Of a stretch of 64,000 nt of DNA, positions 44,654 to 55,200 are shown piece after piece (position 1 is the first letter of the stretch; every line of letters starts with the position of its first letter). The DNA is from JBGAHD01 sp044226395 (GTDB taxonomy: Bacteria; Pseudomonadota; Gammaproteobacteria; Xanthomonadales; Ahniellaceae), in NCBI GenBank assembly GCA_044226395.1, contig JBGAHD010000001.1, forward strand, positions 1,178,001-1,242,000, read 5' to 3'. The notes beneath the pieces are model-generated. The model ran no database searches, was not told the DNA's origin, and saw only the letters and a list, made by a program, of their open reading frames with translations. The position numbers and the translations under genes were made by a program.

Positions 44654-45244
44654 ATGGCAGCGGTACTGAAGGAACGCCTGGTCGCCAGTAGCGAGCTGAT
44701 GCGTTTCGGCTTTGCCGGTGCTCGCGCGCGCGCCCTGCGACAACCGATGCTGCAACGCCTCGGCGCGCCCGATGTCGGCGCCGCCGAATACGCCCAGGCC
44801 GCGATGCGACTGTTGCTGGCCTATCGGCGCATCGAACACGCCATGCAAGAACACGCGCCGCGCGAAGGCGCCAGCTTCGAGCCCTTCGTCTCGCGCGCCG
44901 ACCTGCTCGAGCAAGACCTCGAACGCCTAGGCCACCGCGTCGGCTCGCCCACCGACTGGCACTGGCCCGGCCCCTCCGGCCCCAATGCTCATATCGGCAT
45001 GCGTTGCGCTTTGCTTGATCTCGAATTATCGGGCGCCAGCCTGGTCGAGCCCTTCCGCCAGGCCCACCCCGAGATCTGGGACAAAGCCTCGCGTTACTGG
45101 CGCTTCATCGGCGAAGAACAAAGCCAAGCCATGTCGCAATTCGCGCGCGCCGATGAATTGATGACCTCGTCCGCCGCCCTGCACGCCGCCACGCGCGCCG
45201 GCATCGCCGCCCTGGAAGTGTTCTACGCCTACCTGTCGGCCTGA
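44654..45244 (+). CDS. Heme-oxygenase-like protein without the proximal-His motif
   Basis: The 196-residue protein starts after GGAGGG. Its helical pattern resembles bacterial heme oxygenases (BphO type): RADLLEQDLERLG in the middle and a late AHPEIWDKASRYWRFIGEEQSQAMSQF segment followed by an Ala-rich helix ending VFYAYLSA. The N-terminal helix where BphO has its heme-ligating His reads RFGFAGARARALR and lacks His. It could be a non-heme member of the heme-oxygenase/TENA-like fold. No phytochrome gene is nearby. It is separated from flgN by 86 bp and may be independent. Confidence 0.5.
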   Translation: MAAVLKERLVASSELMRFGFAGARARALRQPMLQRLGAPDVGAAEYAQAAMRLLLAYRRIEHAMQEHAPREGASFEPFVSRADLLEQDLERLGHRVGSPTDWHWPGPSGPNAHIGMRCALLDLELSGASLVEPFRQAHPEIWDKASRYWRFIGEEQSQAMSQFARADELMTSSAALHAATRAGIAALEVFYAYLSA

Positions 45245-45267
45245 TCGCAGGCTTCAACCGCGCGGTG

Positions 45268-45328
45268 GCGCCGGCGAGTAGCCGCGTGGGTTCTCCTCCC
45301 CCGCCGCCCGGAAGGCACTCGCCGGCGC
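45268..45328. repeat. 12-bp perfect inverted repeat with 37-nt loop
   Basis: GCGCCGGCGAGT (45268-45279) pairs with ACTCGCCGGCGC (45317-45328), about 24 bp after the stop of the heme-oxygenase-like gene. It may be a transcript-end hairpin; no T-run follows directly. Confidence 0.6.
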
Positions 45329-45475
45329 AGATTTGAATCCAGCGAGCCCAAGCCCCAGCGCGCGACAGCGCGCGTCAAACGCAGCGCGTCAACACGATTC
45401 AACAACGCAAGCGCGAACCCAGTCGTCCCCAAAACCCAACGACACCCTCAACGCCAAAAAAAGAAATGACTCTTG

Positions 45476-45525
45476 CTTCGCGCGCCGCGCCGCGCGCGAA
45501 GCCGCGCTTTTCTTCTTTTTCTTCT
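45476..45525 (+). terminator. Rho-independent terminator, possibly bidirectional
   Basis: CTTCGCGCG (45476-45484) and CGCGCGAAG (45493-45501) form a 9-bp stem followed on the plus strand by a T-rich run (45507-45525). On the minus side an A-rich stretch precedes it (about 45456-45466), so it could also act in reverse. It is the nearest T-tract terminator for the flgA-to-heme-oxygenase-like direction. Confidence 0.6.
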
Positions 45526-45554
45526 AACCCACCGAACACCAGTGACGTTTCGAC

Positions 45555-45669
45555 GGCTCGGGGTGCCGCCCCTTGTCGGTGGCAAGCGCACAGGGATGTG
45601 CGCCGCGAGGGTTCAGCACACGGATGTGCTGAATCCCTCGCCCACCGACAAGGGGCGGCACCCCGAGCC
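45555..45669. repeat. Nested palindromic element (28-bp arms plus two inner hairpins)
   Basis: The outer arms 45555-45582 and 45642-45669 are perfect 28-bp inverted copies (starting GGCTCGGGGTGCCGCC). Between them are two inner hairpins: GCGCACA/TGTGCGC (45586-45603) and a 15-16-bp stem with CAGCACA/TGTGCTG at its tip (45606-45640, one-base bulge). Both inner loops end in GGA before TG. The compact, fully palindromic 115-bp structure looks like a REP/MITE-type mobile or dispersed repeat. I see only one copy in the window. Confidence 0.8.
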
Positions 45670-45786
45670 AAGCGACAACGTCACCACCACCCACTCAACC
45701 ACCCCACGGGTTCCCCACCGCTAGGTGGGGACCCCCAGTCCCGCTTCTCACCGCCAAGCGAGAACCCAACCTCGAATGCAAAGTCG

Positions 45787-45882
45787 CGAGAGCACGAGAG
45801 TGCGAGAGCGCGAGAGTGCGAGAGTGCGAGAGCGCAGGAGCGCGGGAGCGCGGGAGCGCCAGAACGCGAGAACGCGAAAACC
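45787..45882. repeat. 12-unit octamer tandem array (CGAGAGYG)
   Basis: Twelve 8-bp units run without interruption. The first six are CGAGAGCA, CGAGAGTG or CGAGAGCG; later units drift to CGGGAGCG, CGAGAACG and CGAAAACC. An 8-bp period does not keep reading frame, so it is not coding. It could vary in copy number between strains. Confidence 0.85.
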
Positions 45883-45922
45883 CACACACCAAAGCTCACC
45901 CAAATCCAAAAGGGCGAAACCC

Positions 45923-45958
45923 AAAAAAATAAAAGGCCGGCACCTCTCGATGCCGGCC
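45923..45958 (-). terminator. Rho-independent terminator of the small lipoprotein gene
   Basis: On the minus strand GGCCGGCA (8-bp stem, 8-nt loop; 45935-45942 with 45951-45958) is followed by TTTTATTTTTTT. It lies about 40 bp past the stop at 45997 and is the clearest classical terminator in the window. Confidence 0.9.
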
Positions 45959-45996
45959 CGCAACCGCAAGCCAATCACTAAAGTGGGGATCGGACC

Positions 45997-46467
45997 TTAG
46001 CGACCGCTCGCCGAAGCGACACGCTCGGCCCATTCCACCGGGCCATATTCATCACGCACCGCCAAACTGGCCGACTCCAGGAAACTGTCCTCCAGCCCGC
46101 GTTGCGCCTCATCCAGGGTACAAACATTGCCTGCACAGATCGTGTCGCCCCACACATTGCGGCCCAGGCCGCCGTTGTCGACCACGATCCAACCATCGAT
46201 CACCAGACTCACATGACCGACCTGCTCGAAAGGCTTCTTGCCATACAGCCACTGCATGCGATCCGGCGAAATACCGGCCTTGACCGCCTTGGCGCGCGCC
46301 TCCTCGGCGGCGACCGTGCACAGGGTTTGCGTCGAGCGCAATTGCGCCGTCCACTCCGGCGGGCTGCGCAACAGACCCGAGGTCGTCGAACACGCGCCCA
46401 GGCCCAGCATCAACACACCGATCAACGCCAACTTGATGGCGCCAAAATTCTTGCTCGACTCGTTCAT
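45997..46467 (-). CDS. Small lipoprotein, function unknown
   Basis: From ATG 46467, with AGGGG upstream, the product has 156 residues. A lipoprotein signal ends in LGLGAC (lipobox Cys about residue 26). The mature part includes a VSLVIDGWIVVDNGG segment and a pair of Cys in TICAGNVC, likely disulphide-bonded. I do not recognise the family. A strong terminator follows; no operon partner is evident. Confidence 0.75.
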   Translation of the reverse strand: MNESSKNFGAIKLALIGVLMLGLGACSTTSGLLRSPPEWTAQLRSTQTLCTVAAEEARAKAVKAGISPDRMQWLYGKKPFEQVGHVSLVIDGWIVVDNGGLGRNVWGDTICAGNVCTLDEAQRGLEDSFLESASLAVRDEYGPVEWAERVASASGR

Positions 46468-46758
46468 GGCATATCCCCTGCAACACACGACTTCGTTATC
46501 GAGTAAGTGTGGTGCGCCAATGCCCTCTCTCAGCGCGACGACTCAGAGAATTCCTGACATGCGAAACGCCCTGCGGCGACTCGCGCGAAGCGCAAGATCA
46601 CCGCGATCGATCGCGCGAAATCCCCTGGAAGAGCTGTCGCGCGCGCGGGCCATCTCCCGCGCCGAAGGCCGGCGCGGGCGCCGGCAACGACACCGAGCAC
46701 TTGCCTTCCGTGCGATTTGGAAGAATGCTGTGCCTAGCGTGATCCGGAGCCCTTAGTC

Positions 46759-48429
<1,671 letters not shown>

Positions 48430-48436
48430 GCGATCG

Positions 48437-48468
48437 CGCGACGAAGGCGCGACGCGCCCTTCGTCGCG
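48437..48468. terminator. Hairpin between convergent genes
   Basis: CGCGACGAAGG and CCTTCGTCGCG form a perfect 11-bp stem with a 10-nt loop, 7 bp after the histidine kinase stop. No T-run is present on either side. It may serve both the kinase and the convergent GGDEF-EAL gene 140 bp away. Confidence 0.5.
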
Positions 48469-48607
48469 GCGCGCGCATGACGCGCACGCTCAAGCGCGCA
48501 CGATCGACGCGCTCATCGCGTTTTGATTTGCATGGTGAGCTTCCGCGCGTTGACCGCGCTTCCGCGTGCTTGCCGCGCGTCGACGCGCCTGTCGCCTTCC
48601 CGCGCGC

Positions 48608-51600
48608 CTACTGCATTTCCGCGTGCTGCGTGCGCTCGGCGTGCGTGCGGAAGGCTTCGCGGATTTCGCGGCGCAGATCCTCGTCGTCCCAAGGCTTGGT
48701 CAGGAACTTGTAGATCGAGCCGCGATTGATCGCGTCGGTGACGGCGCGCAGATCGGTGTAGCCGCTCAGGACCAGGCGCACGGTGTCGGGATAGAGCGTG
48801 CGCACCTGCGACAGAAAATCCGTGCCCGAGATGTCAGGCATGCGCTGATCGCTGACCACGACCTGCACCACGTGCCGGCCGAGAAGATCGAACGCCTCGG
48901 CCGCGCTACTGGCGGTGAGGATCTGATAGCCGTCGCGACGCAGCAGGCGCGTGAGCGCGCGCAGGATGTTTTCCTCGTCGTCGAGCAACAGCAGCGTGCG
49001 TGCCGATCCTTGGGACACGAAGCTATCCTCCGCCAGATAACGCCGGCGCAGCAGGGCCTGGGTCTGATCCGACGGCACGGCCGCGGAAAAGAACAAACCC
49101 TGGAACTGGTCGCAATGGTTGCGGCGCAGATAGCCAGCCTGCGCCGCGGTCTCCACGCCTTCGGCCATCACCGCCATGCCCAATTGATGGCCCATGGCGA
49201 TGATCGCGCGGGCGATGCCGGCGTCGCCGGAATCCGAGGCGATATCGCGCACGAAGCTCTGATCGATCTTGAGCTTGTCGATGGGAAAACGCTTCAAGTA
49301 ATTCAAACTCGAATAGCCAATACCAAAATCATCCAGCGCCAGGCGAATGCCCAGGCGCTTGAGCGCGTGCATGGTCTCGACCATGCGGTCGACGTTTTCC
49401 ATGATCGAACTTTCGGTCAGTTCCAGCTCGAGCACGTGCGCGGGCAGGCCGGTTTGCGCCAGCACCGCGGCCACTTCCTCGACGAAGCTCGGTCGATGCA
49501 GTTGCAGCGCCGAAACATTGACCGCCATGGTGAACTCGCCCAGGCCCTGATCGAGCCAGGTCTTGGCTTGACGGCAGGCGCGCTCGAGCACCCATTGGCC
49601 GAGTTCGATGATCAGGCCTAGTTCCTCGGCCACGCGAATGAAGCGGCCCGGCGGCAGGAAACCAAACTCCGGACTCTGCCAGCGCACCAGGGCCTCGAGG
49701 CCCACGACTTGGCCATTCTGCGAACTGACCTGAGGCTGGTAGTGCAGCACCAGCTCGTTCTTGCGCGTGGCGTCGCGCAGCCGCCCGCCGAGCGACAAGC
49801 GATCGGCGAGCTCTTGCGATTGATCGAGGTTGAAATGATGCACGGCGTTGCGACCGCTGCGCTTGGCGCGCACCAGGGCCGCTTCCGATTGCTGCAGCAA
49901 TTCCACCGCGCTCGCGGCCGTGTCGGGATAAGCGCTGACGCCGACCGAGCATGTCAGGTACACGGTGTAGGGCTGCACGTCGATGGGATGTTCGATCGAG
50001 GTGCGAATGTGCTCGGCGAGAAAACTCGGATCGAACTCGCGCTCGACGTCGTTGTAGACCAGCACGAATTCGTCGCCACCGATGCGCGCGACCTTGCCGC
50101 TGGCGCCGATCAGCACGCGCAGGCGATCGGCGACCACGCGCAGGGCCTGATCGCCCACGGAATAGCCCAGGCTTTCGTTGACCGCGTGGAAGCGATCGAG
50201 GTCGACATAGATCATCAGCACGCGACCGTCCTTGCGCTGCGCCTCTTCGATGGCGGCGCGCGTGGAGTCCTCGATCGCGAGATAGCGCGGCAGGCCGGTG
50301 ACCGAGTCGTGCGTGGCCAGATAGGCCAGCTCGCCCTCGATGCGCCGGCGCTCGGTGATGTCGTTGATCACCGAGACGTAGTGCGTGACCTCGCCGGCGC
50401 TGTTACGCACGGGCGCGATGGTGAGGTTGTTCCAGAACAGCGTGCCGTCCTTGCGATAGTTGCGCAGCACGACCTCGCAGCCGGTTTCGTTGCGCAGTGA
50501 TTCGCGCACCACGTCGAGTTCGGCCTGCTGGCGCTCGGGCCCCTGCAGGAAACGGCAATTGCGCCCGAGCACGTCGGCGGTGGAATAGCCGGTGATGCGT
50601 TCGAACGCGGGGTTGATGAAGATCGCGGGATTGTCGGGCTTGCGCGCGTCGGCGATCAGCACGCCGACCGAACTGGAATCGATCGCGCGTTGCAGCAGGC
50701 GCAGGCGTTCATCGGCGCGGCGTTGATCGGTGACGTCGCGCAGCGCGACCAGGGCGGCGTCGGTGCCTTCCCAATGCGTGCGGCTGGTGCGCGACTCGGC
50801 CGCGTGACGCGTATTGTCGGCGCCGATGAAATCGATCTCGCCGCGTCGCACTTCCAAAAGATCCGGCCAGGGAAACGGTGTTTGCACCAGGGACTCGGGA
50901 TCCTTGCCGGTCAGATAGCCGGCGGCGGAATTGGCGAAACCGATCAGGCCATCGGCATCGACCACGAACAAGGCGTCGAGCGCGTCGGACAGAATCTGAC
51001 GCAGTTGCGCCTCGCGATCGCGCACGGCGGCGCTTGCGCGCAATTTCTCGGTGACGTCGATCGCCAGCACCAGGCGCGCGGCCTTGCCGCCGAAATCCAA
51101 ATCGTGCGCGATGATCTCCACGTCGATCAGATGACCATCGCGCGCTTGATGGCGCCACAGCCCGGCATTGACCAAGCCGCGCGGCTGATTCTCATGAAAC
51201 TTGACGTAGTTGGCGCGCTCGTCCTCCGGCCGAATGTCGATCGCGGTCATCGACAGAAATTCCTGCTGGGTGTACCCGTAGTGATCGCAGGCGGCTTCAT
51301 TGACGGCCAGGAATTTGTGCGTGGCGTTCTCGATCACCCACATCGGCATGGGGTTGCGCTGGAAGATCTGGCGATAGCGCGATTCGCTGTCCTCGATCGC
51401 GCGCACGTAGCGCGCGCGATCGAGCGCGTAGCGCATCGAGCGACCCAGACGCTCGGGATCGAGATCGCGCTTGACCAGATAGTCGGCGGCGCCCGCGCGC
51501 ATGGCGGCGGCATCGACTTCAGGCGCGCCTTGACCGGTGAGGATGATGATCGGCGCGCGCACGCCCTGCGTGATCGCGCGCTTGAGCAGATCGACGCCGT

Positions 51601-51796
51601 TGTCGACGCCGATCAAGTAATCGACCAAGTAAATGTCGGCGCGACCGGCGAGCATGGCTTCGTAGCCGGCGTCGGTGGTCGAGGCCCATTGCGATTCGAA
51701 CTGCCCGCCCGGAATGCGCTTGAGCGCATCGGCGACGATGATGTAATCGTCCTCGTCGTCATCGACGACCATCACGCGGATGCCTGCTGAATTCAC
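48608..51796 (-). CDS. REC-PAS-PAS-LOV-GGDEF-EAL-REC c-di-GMP signalling protein
   Basis: GTG at 51796 overlaps the upstream REC gene (GTGA) and gives 1062 residues. Domains are REC (1-125; D59), PAS (about 140-255), PAS (265-360), LOV (370-485), GGDEF (490-655; IGGDEF at 572-577, no RxxD I-site), EAL (665-915; EALVRW, DDFGIGYSS, AEGVE) and an RpfG-type REC (930-1055; MPDISG). The LOV domain carries GRNCRFLQ with photoactive Cys414 and NYRKDGTLFWN, so it likely binds flavin. The GGDEF-EAL pair has intact signatures, so synthesis, hydrolysis or both are possible. Two RECs suggest control by neighbouring kinases. Confidence 0.92.
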   Translation of the reverse strand: MNSAGIRVMVVDDDEDDYIIVADALKRIPGGQFESQWASTTDAGYEAMLAGRADIYLVDYLIGVDNGVDLLKRAITQGVRAPIIILTGQGAPEVDAAAMRAGAADYLVKRDLDPERLGRSMRYALDRARYVRAIEDSESRYRQIFQRNPMPMWVIENATHKFLAVNEAACDHYGYTQQEFLSMTAIDIRPEDERANYVKFHENQPRGLVNAGLWRHQARDGHLIDVEIIAHDLDFGGKAARLVLAIDVTEKLRASAAVRDREAQLRQILSDALDALFVVDADGLIGFANSAAGYLTGKDPESLVQTPFPWPDLLEVRRGEIDFIGADNTRHAAESRTSRTHWEGTDAALVALRDVTDQRRADERLRLLQRAIDSSSVGVLIADARKPDNPAIFINPAFERITGYSTADVLGRNCRFLQGPERQQAELDVVRESLRNETGCEVVLRNYRKDGTLFWNNLTIAPVRNSAGEVTHYVSVINDITERRRIEGELAYLATHDSVTGLPRYLAIEDSTRAAIEEAQRKDGRVLMIYVDLDRFHAVNESLGYSVGDQALRVVADRLRVLIGASGKVARIGGDEFVLVYNDVEREFDPSFLAEHIRTSIEHPIDVQPYTVYLTCSVGVSAYPDTAASAVELLQQSEAALVRAKRSGRNAVHHFNLDQSQELADRLSLGGRLRDATRKNELVLHYQPQVSSQNGQVVGLEALVRWQSPEFGFLPPGRFIRVAEELGLIIELGQWVLERACRQAKTWLDQGLGEFTMAVNVSALQLHRPSFVEEVAAVLAQTGLPAHVLELELTESSIMENVDRMVETMHALKRLGIRLALDDFGIGYSSLNYLKRFPIDKLKIDQSFVRDIASDSGDAGIARAIIAMGHQLGMAVMAEGVETAAQAGYLRRNHCDQFQGLFFSAAVPSDQTQALLRRRYLAEDSFVSQGSARTLLLLDDEENILRALTRLLRRDGYQILTASSAAEAFDLLGRHVVQVVVSDQRMPDISGTDFLSQVRTLYPDTVRLVLSGYTDLRAVTDAINRGSIYKFLTKPWDDEDLRREIREAFRTHAERTQHAEMQ

Positions 51797-52296
51797 CGCG
51801 TCAACTCCTCGGTGGCCGCCGCGGCATCGTCCTGGGGCAGCCACATGCGTTTCAATTGCCGAAAGAACTCCACCAGCACGGCGAAGCTGGTGGGCTTGGT
51901 GAAGTACGAATCGATGCCGCAGCGCCAGCTGCGGATCTGATCCTCGTGCGCCTTGGACGTGGTCAGCACCACCACCGGGATGCGACACCAGTCCGGATGC
52001 GCGTGCATGCGCTCCAGGGCCTCGCGACCGTCGATGCGCGGCATGTTGAGATCGAGGATCAGCAGGTTCGGCATCGGATAGCGCTCGCGATCGGCGTAGC
52101 GCTCGACGCCAGCCAGGTAATCGAGCAATTGCGCGCCATCCTCGACGAACAACACCGGACAACTGACGCCGGCGGCGGAAAAGGCCTCGGCCGCGATCAA
52201 GCGATCGTCGGGATCGTCCTCGGCGATGAGAACGGTCGGTCGGCCCGACGTGACGCCGATCAGGGGTTGGTTGCCATTGCCCGCCGCGCGTTGCAT
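51793..52296 (-). CDS. Response regulator, single REC domain
   Basis: The ATG at 52296 overlaps the large kinase stop (ATGA) and gives 167 residues. The receiver has EDDPDDRLI acidic residues, phospho-acceptor Asp in LLILDLNMPRIDG, VLTTSKAHED and YFTKP, typical of Rcp1-like regulators that pair with large sensor kinases. It has no output domain, so it may relay phosphate to the kinase or to the REC domains of the downstream GGDEF-EAL protein. Confidence 0.93.
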   Translation of the reverse strand: MQRAAGNGNQPLIGVTSGRPTVLIAEDDPDDRLIAAEAFSAAGVSCPVLFVEDGAQLLDYLAGVERYADRERYPMPNLLILDLNMPRIDGREALERMHAHPDWCRIPVVVLTTSKAHEDQIRSWRCGIDSYFTKPTSFAVLVEFFRQLKRMWLPQDDAAAATEELTR

Positions 52297-55200
52297 CAGC
52301 CCAGGACCTCCGCCGCGAAGGTGGTCACGCCGCGTTCGGCGCGCGCGTTCTGACGCACGGGCAGATGCACGGTGAAGCGCGCGCCCACGTCGGGCGTGCC
52401 GTCGGCCTCGATCGCGCCGCCGTGGCGTTCGACGATCTTGCGCACGATCGCCAGGCCCATGCCCGTGCCTTCGTAGGCGCTGCGGCCGTGCAGGCGCTGG
52501 AACGGCGCGAAGATGCGCTCGCGAAAGCGATTGTCGAAGCCGATGCCGTTGTCGGTCACTTCCATCACGCACCATTCCGCGCCATTGCCCTGCACGACTT
52601 GCGCGGTGATGTCCACGCGCGAGGGCCGATCGGGCGCGCGGAACTTCAGCGCGTTGGCGATCAAGTTTTGCAGCAGCTGACGCATCTGCGTGGGATCGGC
52701 CTCGATCGCCGGCAGCGCGCCGACGTTGACCGCGGCGGCGGTGGATTCGATGCGGGTCTCGAGATCTTGCAGCACGTCGCGCGCGACACGATTGAGATCG
52801 ACTAAGGCGAACGGCTGCGCGCGCGTGGTGATGCGCGAATACGCGAGCAGGTCATCGATCAGGACCTGCATGCGTCGCGCGGCGCCGTCCATGCGCTCGA
52901 GGAAATCGCGGCCCTGCGCGTCGAGGCTGCCGCCGTGACTGGCCAACAGGCGATCGCTGAACACTTGGATCTTACGCAGCGGCTCCTGCAGATCGTGCGA
53001 GGCGACGAAGGCGAAATCCTGCAGCTCGCGATTGCTGAACTTCAGTTCCTGCATGACGCGGCTCAGCTCGGCGTCGATCAAACGTCGATCGGTGACGTCG
53101 CGGGCGACGGCGTAAATCAGGCCATCGGGCGCGACCATCGAGTTCCAGTCCAGCCAGCGATAGCCACCGTCGCGACAGCGATAACGCGTTTCCAGCGAAC
53201 CCAGGCGACCATCGCGCAGCAGGCCATCGAGCGCGCCGCGCGCGACTTCAGTCTCGTCGGGATGGACGAAGTCGAGCCAGGACGCGCCGACCAGTTCCTC
53301 GGCGGCGAAGCCGAGCACGCGCGTGAACGCGGCATTGATCTGACGGAAGCTGCCGTCCGCGCCGATGATGCAGAACATCTCCAGCGACAGCTCGAAGAAA
53401 CGATTGCGTTCAAGCAGCAGACGTTGCGTGTGACGCTGTTCGGTGATGTCCTTGGCCACGCCGAACACGCCGACGATGCGGTTGTCGACCACGGTCGGCA
53501 GCATGGTCACGTGCACGTCGTACATGCGGCCGTTGGCGCGCACGGCGCGGGTCTCGTACGACTGCGGCGAGCCGTGCAGCGCGTCCTCGAAGCGACGCAT
53601 GTTCTCCTCGCGCGACTCGGGCAGATCGGCGGAGAGAAAGCGCTTGCCGATGATCTCCTCGCGTCGTCGACCCGACATGGCGATCAGGCTGGTGTTGCAA
53701 TCGAGCAGGCGCCCGGTGGGATCGAGCGCGAACACGGCGTCGGGGTGATACTCGAACAGCGAGCGGAAGCGCTGCTCGGAATTGCGAATCTGGGCCAGCG
53801 ACTCGGCGCGCTCGATGGCGATGCCGGCGACGGCGGCGACCAGGCCGATGGCGTCGAGTTCGGCCTCGGTCGGCTCGCGCACCTCGCGGTAGTACACGGC
53901 GAAGGTACCAAGCACGCGCCGATCGGAAGCGAAGATCGGCTGCGACCAGCACGCGCGCAGGCCGAAGCGCAGGGCGACGTCGCGATAGTCGATCCACAGT
54001 GGATCGTGTTCGATGTCGCTGACCATCACGCGCGCGCGACGCGCGATCGCGGTGCCGCAAGACCCGGCGCCATCGCGCACGCGAATGCCGTCGATCAAGA
54101 GATTGTATTCGCCCGGCAGATTGGGCGCGGCGCCATGACGCACGCAATTGGCCTCGCCGTCGTAGAGCAGGATCGAACCCGAGGCCGCCGGGAACTGATC
54201 CTCGAACAGACCGATCACGCTCTCGAGCGTTTCCGATTGCGGACGCAGCGAGGTCGCGATCTGCTCGATCAGCGCGCGCTGGCGACGCTCGAACTGCTCG
54301 ACACGACGACGATCGCTGATGTCGCGGAAGAAGAACGCCAGACCTTCGCCGCGCGGATAGACATTCACCGCCAGCCAGCGATCGAGCCAGGCCAGGCGCA
54401 CGTCGAGCGAAGCCGAATGATTGTCGGCCACGCAGCGCGCGGCCTCGGCGATGAGGAGGTTTTCCTCGTCGGGCGGAAACACGTCGATCAGATGCAGGCC
54501 GAGTAGATCGGAGGCGGCGCGTCGCAACATCACCTCGGCGCGCGGGTTGACGTAGACCACGCGGAACTCGCGATCGACCGAGAGAAAGCCCTCGGGCAAG
54601 GCTTGCAGAATTTCATCGGCGTAGCGGCGCGAGGCCGACAATTCGCGCTGCGCCTGCTCGCGCGCCTGGGCCTCGCGTTCCATCACGCCGCGCGCGGCCT
54701 CGGCGGTGGCGGCGCGATCGCGCGCGATCACCGCAAGTTTCAGGGCCAGGGCCAGCAGCGCGCCGGTGATCAGGCCCGCGAACAGCACGACCTCGGGCAG
54801 CCGGCTCATGATCGCGGGAATGACCAGGCTCGTGGCGCGCACGCGCCAGGTCCACTGGCGACCGTAGAGTTCGATATCGCCCGAGTGGGTCACGCGGTTG
54901 TCGACGCGCGCGTTGAGCACGCTTCGACGCAGCAGATCGACCGCGCCGTCGCTGACGCGCACGTCGAAGCCGCGCGCGGTGGTTTCGAGCAAGGCGCCGA
55001 GCAGTTCCGAACTGTCGACTTGCAGCACCAGGGCGCCGATGTCGCCTTGGTCTTCCTCGATCGGGAAGACGAACAGCATCGAGATGCCGCCGTCGTGGTC
55101 CTTGATCGGCGCCGAGGCGACGCGATGACGCTCGCGCGTGGCGCTCTCGAAGGCGCTCAGCGCCTCGGGCCCCCACTGCGCGATGTCGGTGGGCTGCTGC

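Larger units (their letters stand above)
45245..45996. other. Repeat-rich non-coding island
   Basis: This 752-bp stretch has no gene I can support. It holds, in order, a 12-bp inverted repeat (45268-45328), a T-rich terminator (45476-45525), a nested 28-bp palindrome (45555-45669), a small hairpin (45712-45731), an octamer tandem array (45787-45882) and a strong minus-strand terminator (45923-45958). Several ORFs cross it, but their products simply translate the repeats. Confidence 0.7.

Noticed and set aside
45399..45981. Several ORFs across the repeat island
   Set aside because: Their products are just translations of the palindrome and octamer repeats, with no Shine-Dalgarno or family signal.
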